A stretch of 64,000 bases of DNA, taken from positions 1 through 64,000 of the forward strand of contig NZ_JACRTA010000003.1 in NCBI RefSeq assembly GCF_014385065.1. Direction: 5' to 3'. The notes beneath the pieces were generated by a model. It was not told where the DNA came from and made no database searches. It was given only the letters and a program-made list of their open reading frames with translations. A program made the position numbers and the translations under genes. Positions 33,635 to 42,627 of this stretch are shown in pieces. Numbering within the stretch: position 1 is the first letter of the stretch; every line of letters begins with the position of its first letter. This DNA comes from Lentihominibacter hominis (GTDB lineage Bacteria > Bacillota > Clostridia > Peptostreptococcales > Anaerovoracaceae).

Positions 33635-36562
33635 TTAAGGTGTTTCTGTAGGGGAAATAGGGTCCGTTTCCTTTTCTGTAGTAGATGGTTTTGTATCAGA
33701 TGGCCTTGTCGTTTCAGTAGTCTCACTTGAAGGTCTTGTAGTCGATGGCTGGGTTGTTGATTCAGGAGCAGTAGTAGATGGCGTAAGGCTTACTCTTGAA
33801 TATGTTCCTTCTGTGTAATATTCTCCTCCGGAGCTTATAACATTGTCAGGTTTTTCTTTAAATGACCCGCGGGGGATGTTTTCGCATACTCGGCTCATTA
33901 TCTGAGACCAGAATCTTGCGGACTTGGCACTTCCTGAGGTTAGTTCAATATTGACGTCATTACCCATCCACAGAGCTGCGGTATATTGAGGCGTGAATCC
34001 TGCAAACCATGCATCGTAGTTATTATCCGTAGTACCTGTTTTACCCCCTACAGGCTGCGAACCTATGGCAGCTCCGCTACCGATACCTTTTGTTACTACG
34101 GTACGGAGGATATCCGTCATGATCCATGCTACACCTTCATCATATACCTGTTCACCTTCTGCAGATTTTTCGAACAAGACTTCATCTTGTGAGTTGAGAA
34201 CTTTCGTATAGGCGATAGGTGATTTGTATTCTCCTCCGTTAGGGAATGTGGCATATGCAGCAGTAAGTTCAAGCGGGGAAATACCATTTGTCATTCCTCC
34301 CAGAGCCAGTGCGGCAGGATTAAGGTCATTTACGTCACCTTCGTCATCAAGTGTGGATATGCCTACTTTATTAAGCATTGAAGCTGAATAATCAGGACCT
34401 ATCTGCTGATATGTTTTCACTGCACATACATTTACCGACTGCTGGACTGCGGTTCTTAAGGTCATCTGTCCTCTGTATCCGGAGTATGAGTTTTTAGGCC
34501 ATGTTCTGCCATTGTATTTCATTGCTGCGTCATTTATGATGCTGCCGGCAGTTATATATTTTCCCCAGTTGCTGCCGTCGCTGTTATCCAGACTCATAGT
34601 TTTGCCGTCTTTTTCATATTCGTAGCTCATCTGGAGAGCAGGGCCGTATACTGCAATAGGCTTAATGGAAGATCCGGGCTGTCTTGGATTAGTAGCTCTG
34701 TTGAACAGCTGTTTTCCTGTAGTTCCTCTTCCTCCCATCATAGCCTTTATTTCACCGGTGGAATTTTCCATTATTACTGTAGCTGCCTGTGGTTGCCTTG
34801 TTTGTTGTTTCAGGCTGTAGTTTTCACTTGTCACGATATAATTATCTCCGCTCTTTACGAAAAAGTCAGGGTAATCTTTGAAAAATTGTGCTGAAATGAT
34901 AACATTGCCGTCTCCGTCTACTTTTTTATACCCTTGGGGTATGGAAAGAGCTCCGTTTTCTATAAAGTAGAAGGTCCCGTCTTTCTTGACGTACATTCCT
35001 TTGAATTCTATGCTGACATCATCTTCACCGTTTACTTGCGTTTCATATATATTAAGGCGCTTTCCGGCGAGGATTTTAATACTGCCGTCACTTTCCGCAG
35101 TATATTCATCGTTTTTCAGTGTAAATTCATCTTTATCATTGAAGTAATGAGAATAATCATAAAGCAATATTTCACCGTCGTCTCCGAGAAGATCTCCGGA
35201 ACTGTTAGTTTTTGCATATGCGATACCGGCATAATTGCTGTCATCTTTGAATTCATCTTCAACGATAGACTGTATGTTTGAATCCATTGTCGTATAGATT
35301 TTAAGACCGCCGGTATAGATCATATTCTGAGCGTCTGATCGATCAATACCGTATTCGGAAACTATATCGTCGGTAAGCTGTTCTACAGCATAATCTGTGA
35401 AATATGAAGACATGCTTCCGCTTGAAGATACTCCGACCTTTATGTAAGATTTAAGATCCTCACCGAGATAACCGGTCATTTCTTCATCTGTTATAAAGCC
35501 TGAGTCCGCCATGTTCTTCAAGACCATATCTCTTCTGTCTTTTGAAATTTCTCCATTGTACAGATATGTTACCGAATCTGTACTGGAAACCGTAGGTAAG
35601 GAAGTATTGGTATTGTCATAATCGGCTTTTACAAGAGCGTAAGTATCCGGTGACTGAGGCAGAGCTGCCAAAGCAGCGCATTCCAGTGTATTAAGATCCT
35701 GAACATTTTTAGAGAAATATGCCTGAGATGCAGCTTGAACACCGTATGAGTTGAACCCCAGATAAATAGTATTAAGGTATGCTTCCATTATTTCTTCTTT
35801 TGTCAGATTTTTTTCGAGTACTATAGTACAGTATGCTTCGGAAATTTTTCTGCTCAAGCTTCGCTGGCTTTTTATTTCCGAAAGATACACGTTTCTTGCG
35901 AGCTGCTGTGTAACAGTGCTGGTACCGCTTATTTGTCCGCCTCCGAAAATACTGTCTTTAACGGCTCCGAGCATTCTTACAAAGTTGAAGCCATTATGGG
36001 ACCAGAATTTTTTATCTTCTATGGAGACTACTGCGTTTACCATATCTTCCGGTATTTCGTCATAATCTACGACTGTCCTGTTACCGTCAGAAAAGTAAAG
36101 ATTCTCGATTTCATTGCCGTCGGAATCGTACATTACTGATCGCTGTGCCAGCATGGAATATATATCATCCGTATCTATTTTCGGAGCTGTAGTAAAAACG
36201 AAACCTACATATATACCGGCGGCCATTATTATTCCGAGAAATACAAGACCTATTGATTTTAATACTATAGATGATTTTTTTTCGGAAAATTTCTTTGTAT
36301 TACCATTGTCGCTTTTCCCTGAAGCTGATCTTGAAGAACTTTTTTTCTGGCTTCGGGATGCGGTGCTGTCTTGTTTGACGTTTGCCGAGCGTGAACTTCT
36401 TCCGCCGCTGCGTGTGGACTGACTTCGTCTGCTTCTTCTGGAATCCGTATAATTTTCATCATTATGACTGCGTCGATTCTGATCGATTGTAGCCTGATCG
36501 AATTGAGAGAAAAACTCATTTATATCGTCATGCTTATTGTTGTTATTGTATTTATCAGACAA
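33635..36562 (-). CDS. Class A penicillin-binding protein (transglycosylase/transpeptidase)
   Basis: A 975-residue bifunctional cell-wall enzyme. The cytoplasmic N-terminus (about 95 residues) is rich in Ser, Arg, Lys and Asn; a membrane helix follows (about 98-122). The GT51 glycosyltransferase domain has VSIEDKKFWSHNGF with the catalytic Glu, and TSTVTQQLARNVYLS. A mixed insert/OB-like region precedes the transpeptidase domain, with nucleophile Ser631 in GSSIKP, SVN and KTGTT. The last 50 residues are a Thr/Ser/Pro-rich tail, probably extended in the wall. Translation starts at TTG 36562 with AGGAGG 8 nt before. It resembles PBP1A/PonA. Confidence 0.93.
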   Translation of the reverse strand: MSDKYNNNNKHDDINEFFSQFDQATIDQNRRSHNDENYTDSRRSRRSQSTRSGGRSSRSANVKQDSTASRSQKKSSSRSASGKSDNGNTKKFSEKKSSIVLKSIGLVFLGIIMAAGIYVGFVFTTAPKIDTDDIYSMLAQRSVMYDSDGNEIENLYFSDGNRTVVDYDEIPEDMVNAVVSIEDKKFWSHNGFNFVRMLGAVKDSIFGGGQISGTSTVTQQLARNVYLSEIKSQRSLSRKISEAYCTIVLEKNLTKEEIMEAYLNTIYLGFNSYGVQAASQAYFSKNVQDLNTLECAALAALPQSPDTYALVKADYDNTNTSLPTVSSTDSVTYLYNGEISKDRRDMVLKNMADSGFITDEEMTGYLGEDLKSYIKVGVSSSGSMSSYFTDYAVEQLTDDIVSEYGIDRSDAQNMIYTGGLKIYTTMDSNIQSIVEDEFKDDSNYAGIAYAKTNSSGDLLGDDGEILLYDYSHYFNDKDEFTLKNDEYTAESDGSIKILAGKRLNIYETQVNGEDDVSIEFKGMYVKKDGTFYFIENGALSIPQGYKKVDGDGNVIISAQFFKDYPDFFVKSGDNYIVTSENYSLKQQTRQPQAATVIMENSTGEIKAMMGGRGTTGKQLFNRATNPRQPGSSIKPIAVYGPALQMSYEYEKDGKTMSLDNSDGSNWGKYITAGSIINDAAMKYNGRTWPKNSYSGYRGQMTLRTAVQQSVNVCAVKTYQQIGPDYSASMLNKVGISTLDDEGDVNDLNPAALALGGMTNGISPLELTAAYATFPNGGEYKSPIAYTKVLNSQDEVLFEKSAEGEQVYDEGVAWIMTDILRTVVTKGIGSGAAIGSQPVGGKTGTTDNNYDAWFAGFTPQYTAALWMGNDVNIELTSGSAKSARFWSQIMSRVCENIPRGSFKEKPDNVISSGGEYYTEGTYSRVSLTPSTTAPESTTQPSTTRPSSETTETTRPSDTKPSTTEKETDPISPTETP

Positions 36563-36600
36563 GATTTTTTCCTCCTAGTATTTTTGAATTAATCCTCATA

Positions 36601-36629
36601 ATTATAACATTAAAAAAAGTAAAAGTAAA
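36601..36629 (-). promoter_or_regulatory. Promoter of the PBP gene
   Basis: On the minus strand TTTACT (36629-36624) and TATAAT (36606-36601) are 17 nt apart, upstream of the AGGAGG ribosome binding site. Confidence 0.5.
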
Positions 36630-36655
36630 AGAAAATAAGGAAGTTTCACAGTTCC

Positions 36656-36684
36656 TTGACAAAAATAATTATATGGTATAAAAT
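36656..36684 (+). promoter_or_regulatory. Sigma-A promoter of comEC-holA
   Basis: A consensus TTGACA (36656-36661) and TAAAAT (36679-36684) are separated by 17 nt, about 50 nt before comEC. Confidence 0.65.
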
Positions 36685-36735
36685 GGTAAAAAAGTAATAA
36701 AAAGTTATTATTTTGAATGATAAAGGAACTTTGAC

Positions 36736-39093
36736 ATGGTAAGAAGACCTCTTTTTTATATAACTTTTTCGTTTGCGGTGTCTATTGCGACATCATATTA
36801 TTTGGGAACAGTTTTTTCGGGAATTGCAGCTTTGATAATTGTCGCAAGTATTTTATCCGTGAAAAAGTGTGGTGTTAAAGTAGGATCTTCTGTTGTACTT
36901 TTATCTGTTTCATATTTGTCGGGAGCAGCGGCTTTCTGTTTTCATAATATGTCTGATGATATGATGGAAAGTCAGATAGGAAAACAATCCGAAATATCGG
37001 GCTGCGTATTGCAGATCCATAGGAATATCAGAGATGACGGTTCTGTAAAGAACTCTGTGAAAATCAGAGTATCTGAGATTAATGGAAGGTCTGCTGAAAA
37101 AGAACAGACAGTACTAATTGATTATTATGGATCTGAGAGAGATGAAGATCGGGACGTTTTGGCAATACCGGGAGATGTAATTTCAGCGTCGGGAGTAATG
37201 GAGATTCCTTCAGGAAGAAGGAATCCAGGTTGTTTTGATTATGCTCTTTATCTGAGATCGGTAGGTGTAACATATATATTTAAAGCTGAATCTGTACGAG
37301 TGACAGAATATAAAGGCGCGAGAACTTTATCAGGGAGAATGCATATGATAAAAACTCTTTTTCTTAAAAGACTTGAATCAGCAGCGGGAAAGGAAACAGC
37401 TGCTATGATGGGGGCTGTTTTGCTGGGAGAAAAAGAGGGAATGGATCAGGAAATCTTAGAAGAATTTCAAAAAAACGGTACAGCGCATGTATTAGCGGTA
37501 AGTGGATTGCATATAGGGATAATGTATGGATTCATATCATTGATATGGCGTTGGAGAAAAGGCAGGTTTTATTTTGTCATCGTGATTATGTTTTTTCTGT
37601 GTTATTCTGCCATGTCTGCATTTGCGCCTTCGGTCGTGAGGGCTGTGTTGATGGTAGGAATACATTTATTGTCAAAGATGATGAACAAAAGATACGATAT
37701 GAATTCTGCAGCTTTTTCTGCAGCTCTTGCAATGCTTGTGAAGAATCCTATGAGTTTGTTCAATACAGGGTTTCAGATGTCGTTTTTGGCGGTTCTTACG
37801 ATGGCTTTAATGATATCTTTAGTAAAAAAAGTTTACAGTGGAATATTTCTTTCAAGTATAGCTGTACAACTGGGCTTGGCGCCTTATACTGCATATGTGT
37901 TCAATTACATTTCTCTGTCCGCAGTGTTTGTAAATGTCCCCATAATATTTTTAACAGGAATCATTGTTCCTGTCGGGTTATGTTCTGTTGCTGTCATGAA
38001 TATATCGAACATAGTTTTTGAAGTATCGGCAAGGCTGATGAGTGGTCTGTGTAGCATGCTAATATCTTTAAATCATATGACAGCAGTAGATGGGGAAACT
38101 GTATTTTTAGTCATAAGTCCTGACATAAGATTTCTGGCGGTATATTATTTGTCATTAGCATTGTTTTTATCAGAAGAGGGGCGACTGGTGATAATGAGGC
38201 GACGCAAAAAGCTTATATTTGTAATGATCGCTGCTGTGATTTTAGCCGCAGGTATATTAGGGCAATTAAGTGACCGAGGTTTTAGGGATGCAGATATGGT
38301 GTTCGTAGATGTGGGTCAGGGAGACTGTGTACATTTCAGGACAAAGGACGGAGGAAATTATTTGATAGATGGAGGCGGCAGTATTAATTACAATATCGGT
38401 AAAAAAATATTAAAACCTTATTTGCTGAAAAACGGCGTGAAAAAACTGGATGGGATTTTTGTCACACATCTTCATGCAGACCACTATAAAGGTGCAGCGG
38501 AACTTTGCCGTGAAGGGATGGCAGACCGTTTGTTTTTATATGAAGCCAATAGTCTTGATGAAGATAAGATTCTGAGGGAAACCGGCCTTAAAAAAGATGC
38601 AATTACGTATCTTTATGGGGGACAGAATGTAAGCTTGTCTCAGGAAGATGCCGTAGAAGTACTATGGCCGGAGAAGAAAAGTAAGAAAGAATATGAGGCG
38701 GATTTGAAAAATAAGGAAGATGAGAATCTTTCAAGTCTTGTTTTTAAAATTACAGTAAGAGAAGCCGGTGTATTGATGACTGGAGATATTGATGAAGCGT
38801 GTCAGAAAAAAATAGAAGCGCTTTGGGGAAGTAAGCTTAAATGCAGTGTATTGAAAGTGCCGCATCACGGGAGCAAATATAGTTATTGTGATAAATTTAT
38901 AAAAAGAGCGAAACCTTTATATTCTGTATTTCAGGTGGGCAAGAATAATTTCGGACATCCTGATAAAGGAGTTGTTGAAAATTATCAGGGACAAGGTATA
39001 ATTGTGTATAGAAATGATAATGACGGTGCTATCGCTTTTGAATTTTTGCCTGACGGAAGAGCAGAAGTGAAGACCATGATAAAGGGAAGGTAG
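36736..39093 (+). CDS. comEC: ComEC/Rec2-family DNA uptake channel protein
   Basis: A 785-residue membrane protein of the natural-competence DNA channel. The N-terminal region has two or three helices and an OB-like DUF4131 domain (about residues 70-200); the central competence domain has many helices with GKETAAMMGAVLLGEK and AHVLAVSGLHIG; the C-terminal 250 residues form a metallo-beta-lactamase domain with FVDVGQGDCVHF and THLHADHYKG, and later VPHHGSKYSY. The full-length three-part form suggests function. AAAGGA lies 8 nt before ATG. holA follows 3 nt downstream, a common arrangement in Firmicutes. ComEA is not in the window. Confidence 0.94.
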   Translation: MVRRPLFYITFSFAVSIATSYYLGTVFSGIAALIIVASILSVKKCGVKVGSSVVLLSVSYLSGAAAFCFHNMSDDMMESQIGKQSEISGCVLQIHRNIRDDGSVKNSVKIRVSEINGRSAEKEQTVLIDYYGSERDEDRDVLAIPGDVISASGVMEIPSGRRNPGCFDYALYLRSVGVTYIFKAESVRVTEYKGARTLSGRMHMIKTLFLKRLESAAGKETAAMMGAVLLGEKEGMDQEILEEFQKNGTAHVLAVSGLHIGIMYGFISLIWRWRKGRFYFVIVIMFFLCYSAMSAFAPSVVRAVLMVGIHLLSKMMNKRYDMNSAAFSAALAMLVKNPMSLFNTGFQMSFLAVLTMALMISLVKKVYSGIFLSSIAVQLGLAPYTAYVFNYISLSAVFVNVPIIFLTGIIVPVGLCSVAVMNISNIVFEVSARLMSGLCSMLISLNHMTAVDGETVFLVISPDIRFLAVYYLSLALFLSEEGRLVIMRRRKKLIFVMIAAVILAAGILGQLSDRGFRDADMVFVDVGQGDCVHFRTKDGGNYLIDGGGSINYNIGKKILKPYLLKNGVKKLDGIFVTHLHADHYKGAAELCREGMADRLFLYEANSLDEDKILRETGLKKDAITYLYGGQNVSLSQEDAVEVLWPEKKSKKEYEADLKNKEDENLSSLVFKITVREAGVLMTGDIDEACQKKIEALWGSKLKCSVLKVPHHGSKYSYCDKFIKRAKPLYSVFQVGKNNFGHPDKGVVENYQGQGIIVYRNDNDGAIAFEFLPDGRAEVKTMIKGR

Positions 39094-39096
39094 TTA

Positions 39097-40167
39097 ATGG
39101 CGTCGGATTTTTACAAAGAAAAGGAACATGCATTTATAACTATAGGACGTGATATTAAAGAAGGTAATATACCTTCTCTTGTTCTAATGTGTGGTAAAGA
39201 GGAATATCTCATAAGATGGTATTCAGACGTGCTTATAAAGAAATACGTTTCTGAAGCGTGCATGCCGATAGATCTTGTGATTCTTGAGGGAGAAAATGCT
39301 ACGGTAGATAAGATAAAAGAAAGTCTTGAAACGGTCAGTCTTATGTCTGAGAGAAAAGTTGTTATGCTTCCTGATTTTTCTCCGGTTGCAGGTAAGGAAA
39401 TAAAAGGATTCGGAACAGCTGAAATAAAGGAGCTCATAGATTATTTCGAGATGATCCCGGAAGGCAGTATGCTTCTCATTACATATTCTGAGCAGCAAGA
39501 AACAAAATCGAAGAAAAGCAAAATAAAAACGGCAGTGGAAAAAATAGGAAGAGTATATGATTTTCAGCCTTTAAAGGATGGGCAACTGAAAAGTTTTATA
39601 GAAAAGCGCTTTAATCTTGCCGGCAAAACATATGCTGCGTCTGTAATAAATCTTATAATGTCAGAGAGCGGTTATGGAAACAAGGCGATAGAGTACAGTC
39701 TATACAATTTAGAGAATGACCTGAAAAAAATAATAGCTCACAGTGGAAATTCGTCTGAGATAACCGCAGCGGATGTGAGTGATATAATAGCTGCAAATCC
39801 GGAGAATAATGTTTTTGCCATGCTTAATGCTATTGGAAGAAACAGGAAAGATGAAGCTTTTCGTCTGCTTCATAATCTCCTTGATGCAGGAACTCCTATA
39901 TTCAATTTACTCAGGCTGATAACAAATCAGCTTGAACTGATATTGTCTGTGAAAGAAATGAAAGATGAGGGGTTGAAAATATCGGCGATACAAAAGACTC
40001 TCGGAGTTCATCAGTTCAGAATAAAGAAGGCTATGGCTGTAACAGGACTGTATTCTATGAATGATCTTAAGTGTGCTCTTTGTGCGGCATATGAGGTGGA
40101 CGAGAATATAAAGACAGGTTTGCTGGAAGGGCATCTTGCTTTAGAATATTTTATATCGAAGATTTAG
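39097..40167 (+). CDS. holA: DNA polymerase III subunit delta
   Basis: A 356-residue clamp-loader delta subunit that opens the beta clamp. The N-terminal PSLVLMCGKEEYLIRWYSDVL is the degenerate AAA+ start, LETVSLMSERKVVMLPDFSPV matches the beta-contact region, and the C-terminal collar helices contain NNVFAMLNAIGRNRKDEAFRLLHNLL and the closing KTGLLEGHLALEYFI. GGGAAGG lies about 6 nt before the ATG. It is co-transcribed with comEC; with holB at 5.8 kb the window carries both clamp-loader partner subunits. Confidence 0.93.
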   Translation: MASDFYKEKEHAFITIGRDIKEGNIPSLVLMCGKEEYLIRWYSDVLIKKYVSEACMPIDLVILEGENATVDKIKESLETVSLMSERKVVMLPDFSPVAGKEIKGFGTAEIKELIDYFEMIPEGSMLLITYSEQQETKSKKSKIKTAVEKIGRVYDFQPLKDGQLKSFIEKRFNLAGKTYAASVINLIMSESGYGNKAIEYSLYNLENDLKKIIAHSGNSSEITAADVSDIIAANPENNVFAMLNAIGRNRKDEAFRLLHNLLDAGTPIFNLLRLITNQLELILSVKEMKDEGLKISAIQKTLGVHQFRIKKAMAVTGLYSMNDLKCALCAAYEVDENIKTGLLEGHLALEYFISKI

Positions 40168-40187
40168 TGCATTGATAAAGTGTTGGT

Positions 40188-40214
40188 AAAAGACTGTCAC
40201 AGTGACAGTCTTTT
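40188..40214 (+). terminator. Terminator of comEC-holA
   Basis: A 27-nt palindrome (AAAAGACTGTCAC and its complement around one central base) ends in TTTT, 20 nt after holA. The T-tract is short, so read-through to the redox operon is possible. Confidence 0.75.
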
Positions 40215-40217
40215 ATA

Positions 40218-40247
40218 TTGACCAAAACGCCAAAAGGCAATTATATT
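40218..40247 (+). promoter_or_regulatory. Promoter of the NuoE/NuoF-type redox operon
   Basis: TTGACC (40218-40223) and TATATT (40242-40247) are 18 nt apart. A short GCAAT/ATTGC hairpin with a T-run (about 40232-40256) overlaps the -10 and may act as a second terminator or regulatory structure. Confidence 0.45.
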
Positions 40248-40334
40248 GCTTTTTTTAAGTACTTTTGATAAAATTAAACTATTAATGGCTTGCTAATCTT
40301 AGTGTAACAGATAAATTTTTGAGGAGGAACTAAC

Positions 40335-40853
40335 ATGAGTGAAAAAGGTTGTAATTGCAATTGCGCTCAAAACAGAGAGGAACAGTTTAAAGAGCTGTCT
40401 CCTGTATTAGAGCAGTATGCAAAGGTGCCGGGTAGCTTGATCACTATTTTGCAAAAGACTCAGGATATATATGGATATCTTTCGAAAGATGCCATAAATT
40501 ATATATCAGAAGTCACAGGCATAAAGCCTGCGAAGATCTACGGAGTAGCTACTTTTTATGCGCAGTTCAGGTTGAAGCCGATTGGAAAGTACCTGATAAT
40601 GCTATGTCAGGGAACTGCGTGTCATGTCAACGGTTCCGAGATGATAGAGGAAGCTGTGTGCGAGTATCTGGAAATCAAGGACGGAGAGACTACGAAAGAT
40701 GGCATTTTTACATTGAACAATGTAGCCTGTCTTGGCTGCTGTTCACTGGCTCCGGTGATGATGGTAAAGAGTGCCGAAGGCGATGAGACATACGGAAGCC
40801 TTACAAAGGATTCCGTTAAAAAGATCCTGACTGAAATCAGAGAAAGAGCGTAG
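40335..40853 (+). CDS. NuoE-like 2Fe-2S subunit of an NAD-dependent redox complex
   Basis: A 172-residue thioredoxin-like ferredoxin, homologous to NuoE/HymA/HndA. The four cluster cysteines are in LCQGTACHVNG and ACLGCCSLAPVM, and the N-terminal helical bundle segment VPGSLITILQKTQDIYGYLS is typical. A short N-terminal CNCNCA stretch is unusual. It passes electrons from the FMN subunit encoded next. The three-gene order NuoE-like, NuoF-like, GltD/NuoG fusion lacks a hydrogenase H-cluster subunit, so this is not a complete bifurcating hydrogenase. GAGGAGG precedes the ATG. Confidence 0.92.
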   Translation: MSEKGCNCNCAQNREEQFKELSPVLEQYAKVPGSLITILQKTQDIYGYLSKDAINYISEVTGIKPAKIYGVATFYAQFRLKPIGKYLIMLCQGTACHVNGSEMIEEAVCEYLEIKDGETTKDGIFTLNNVACLGCCSLAPVMMVKSAEGDETYGSLTKDSVKKILTEIRERA

Positions 40854-40864
40854 GAGGTGACTGT

Positions 40865-42613
40865 ATGAAAGTAGTAGTCGGACAGGGAAGCTGCGGTGTC
40901 GCTACAGGCGCTAAAAAGACAGCTGCTGAATTTGAAAGACAGATAGCAGACAGACATTTAGATATAAAAGTGGACATTACAGGTTGTGTAGGGACTTGTT
41001 ATCTTGAACCTATCGTAGATATTTATGATGATGACGGACATATGACAAGGTATGTAAAAGTTCACCCTGATAAAGTTGAAAAAATAGTAGAAGATCATCT
41101 GGTAGGGAATAAGGCTGCTAATGAATATGCTATTTCTGATGAAGATAAGCAATTTGTGCAAAAGCAGCAGCGCGTAGTTCTCAGAAACTGCGGCGTCATT
41201 AATCCGGAGGATATAGAAGAATATATATCCATGAATGGATATAAGGCTATAGAAAAAGTGCTTTCTTCAATGACTCCCGATGAAGTTATTGAAGAAATAA
41301 AGATTTCGGGTCTTAGAGGAAGAGGCGGAGCAGGCTTTCCTACATGGTTTAAATGGAATGCGGCAAAGCAGAACTCGGGAGATCAGAAGTATCTTGTCTG
41401 TAATGCTGATGAAGGTGATCCCGGCGCATTTATGGACAGATCGGTTCTTGAAGGTGATCCCCATTCTCTTTTAGAAGGGATGATCATAGGCGGATATGCT
41501 ATGGGGGCGACCCAGGGGGTCATATATTGCAGAGCTGAGTATCCCCTTGCCATTAAGAGACTTGAAATAGCAATGGCACAGGCAAGAGAAAGGGGCTTTC
41601 TTGGAAAGAATATTTTTGGATCCGGATTTGATTTTGATATTTACATTAAAGCCGGAGCCGGAGCATTCGTATGCGGTGAGGAAACTGCTCTTATCGCTTC
41701 GCTGGAAGGTGAAAGAGGTATGCCGAGACTGAAACCTCCTTTTCCTGCGGCAAAAGGCTTCTGGCAGAAACCTACTGATATAAATAATGTGGAGACTTTG
41801 GCAAATGTTCCGTGGATTATATATAACGGAGGAAGAGCCTTCGGAGCCATGGGAACAGAGAAAAGCAAGGGAACCAAGGTATTTGCTCTGGCAGGAAAGA
41901 TAAAAAAGGGCGGACTTGTGGAAGTTCCTATGGGTCTTACCTTAAAAGAAGTTATTTTTGGCATAGGCGGCGGAATAAAAAATGACAGGAAGTTCAAGGC
42001 TGTTCAGATGGGCGGTCCTTCAGGAGGATGTATACCGGCAGAGCTTATAGATACTCCTGTAACATATGAGGATATCAATAAAACCGGAGCTATCGTAGGT
42101 TCAGGCGGTATGATCGTAATGGATGAAGATACTTGTATGGTAGATATGGCCAGATATTTCCTTAACTTTACGAGAGACGAGTCATGCGGTAAGTGCAATT
42201 ACTGCAGAATAGGAACCAAGAGGATGCTGGAGATTCTGGAGAGGATAACTGAAGGCAAAGGCAAAGATGGTGATATAGAGCTTCTTGAAGAATTAGCCGT
42301 GAAAATAAAAGATGGTTCTATGTGCGGTCTTGGACAAACGGCACCTAATCCCGTGCTTACTACCTTGAAATACTTCAGAAATGAATATGAGGATCATATC
42401 TACAACAAAAAATGTACTGCGGGATCATGTAAGGCTCTCATAACTTATAATATCACAGATGCCTGTGTAGGCTGTACGTTGTGTTCCAAGAAATGTCCTG
42501 TAGAGGCTATCTCAGGCAGTGTGAAGAAAAAGCATATGATAGATCAGGATAAATGTATAAAATGCGGTAAATGTCTTGAAACCTGTAAATTCGGCGCTAT
42601 AGAGAAGAAGTAA
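40865..42613 (+). CDS. NuoF-like NADH-binding FMN/Fe-S subunit
   Basis: A 582-residue HymB/HndC-type flavoprotein. Residues 1-80 are a thioredoxin-like 2Fe-2S domain (GQGSCGVATG, TGCVGTCYLEP); the core has the NADH/FMN motifs GRGGAGFPTWFKW and CNADEGDPGAFMDRS; SCGKCNYCRIGT with a later MCGLGQ Cys binds a 4Fe-4S cluster; the C-terminus has two more 4Fe-4S sites (CVGCTLCSKKCP and CIKCGKCLETCK). It oxidises or reduces NAD(H) and distributes electrons through several clusters. TAGGAGGTGA precedes the ATG. It lies between its NuoE-like and fused partner genes. Confidence 0.94.
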   Translation: MKVVVGQGSCGVATGAKKTAAEFERQIADRHLDIKVDITGCVGTCYLEPIVDIYDDDGHMTRYVKVHPDKVEKIVEDHLVGNKAANEYAISDEDKQFVQKQQRVVLRNCGVINPEDIEEYISMNGYKAIEKVLSSMTPDEVIEEIKISGLRGRGGAGFPTWFKWNAAKQNSGDQKYLVCNADEGDPGAFMDRSVLEGDPHSLLEGMIIGGYAMGATQGVIYCRAEYPLAIKRLEIAMAQARERGFLGKNIFGSGFDFDIYIKAGAGAFVCGEETALIASLEGERGMPRLKPPFPAAKGFWQKPTDINNVETLANVPWIIYNGGRAFGAMGTEKSKGTKVFALAGKIKKGGLVEVPMGLTLKEVIFGIGGGIKNDRKFKAVQMGGPSGGCIPAELIDTPVTYEDINKTGAIVGSGGMIVMDEDTCMVDMARYFLNFTRDESCGKCNYCRIGTKRMLEILERITEGKGKDGDIELLEELAVKIKDGSMCGLGQTAPNPVLTTLKYFRNEYEDHIYNKKCTAGSCKALITYNITDACVGCTLCSKKCPVEAISGSVKKKHMIDQDKCIKCGKCLETCKFGAIEKK

Positions 42614-42627
42614 GGGAGGAGGAAAAA

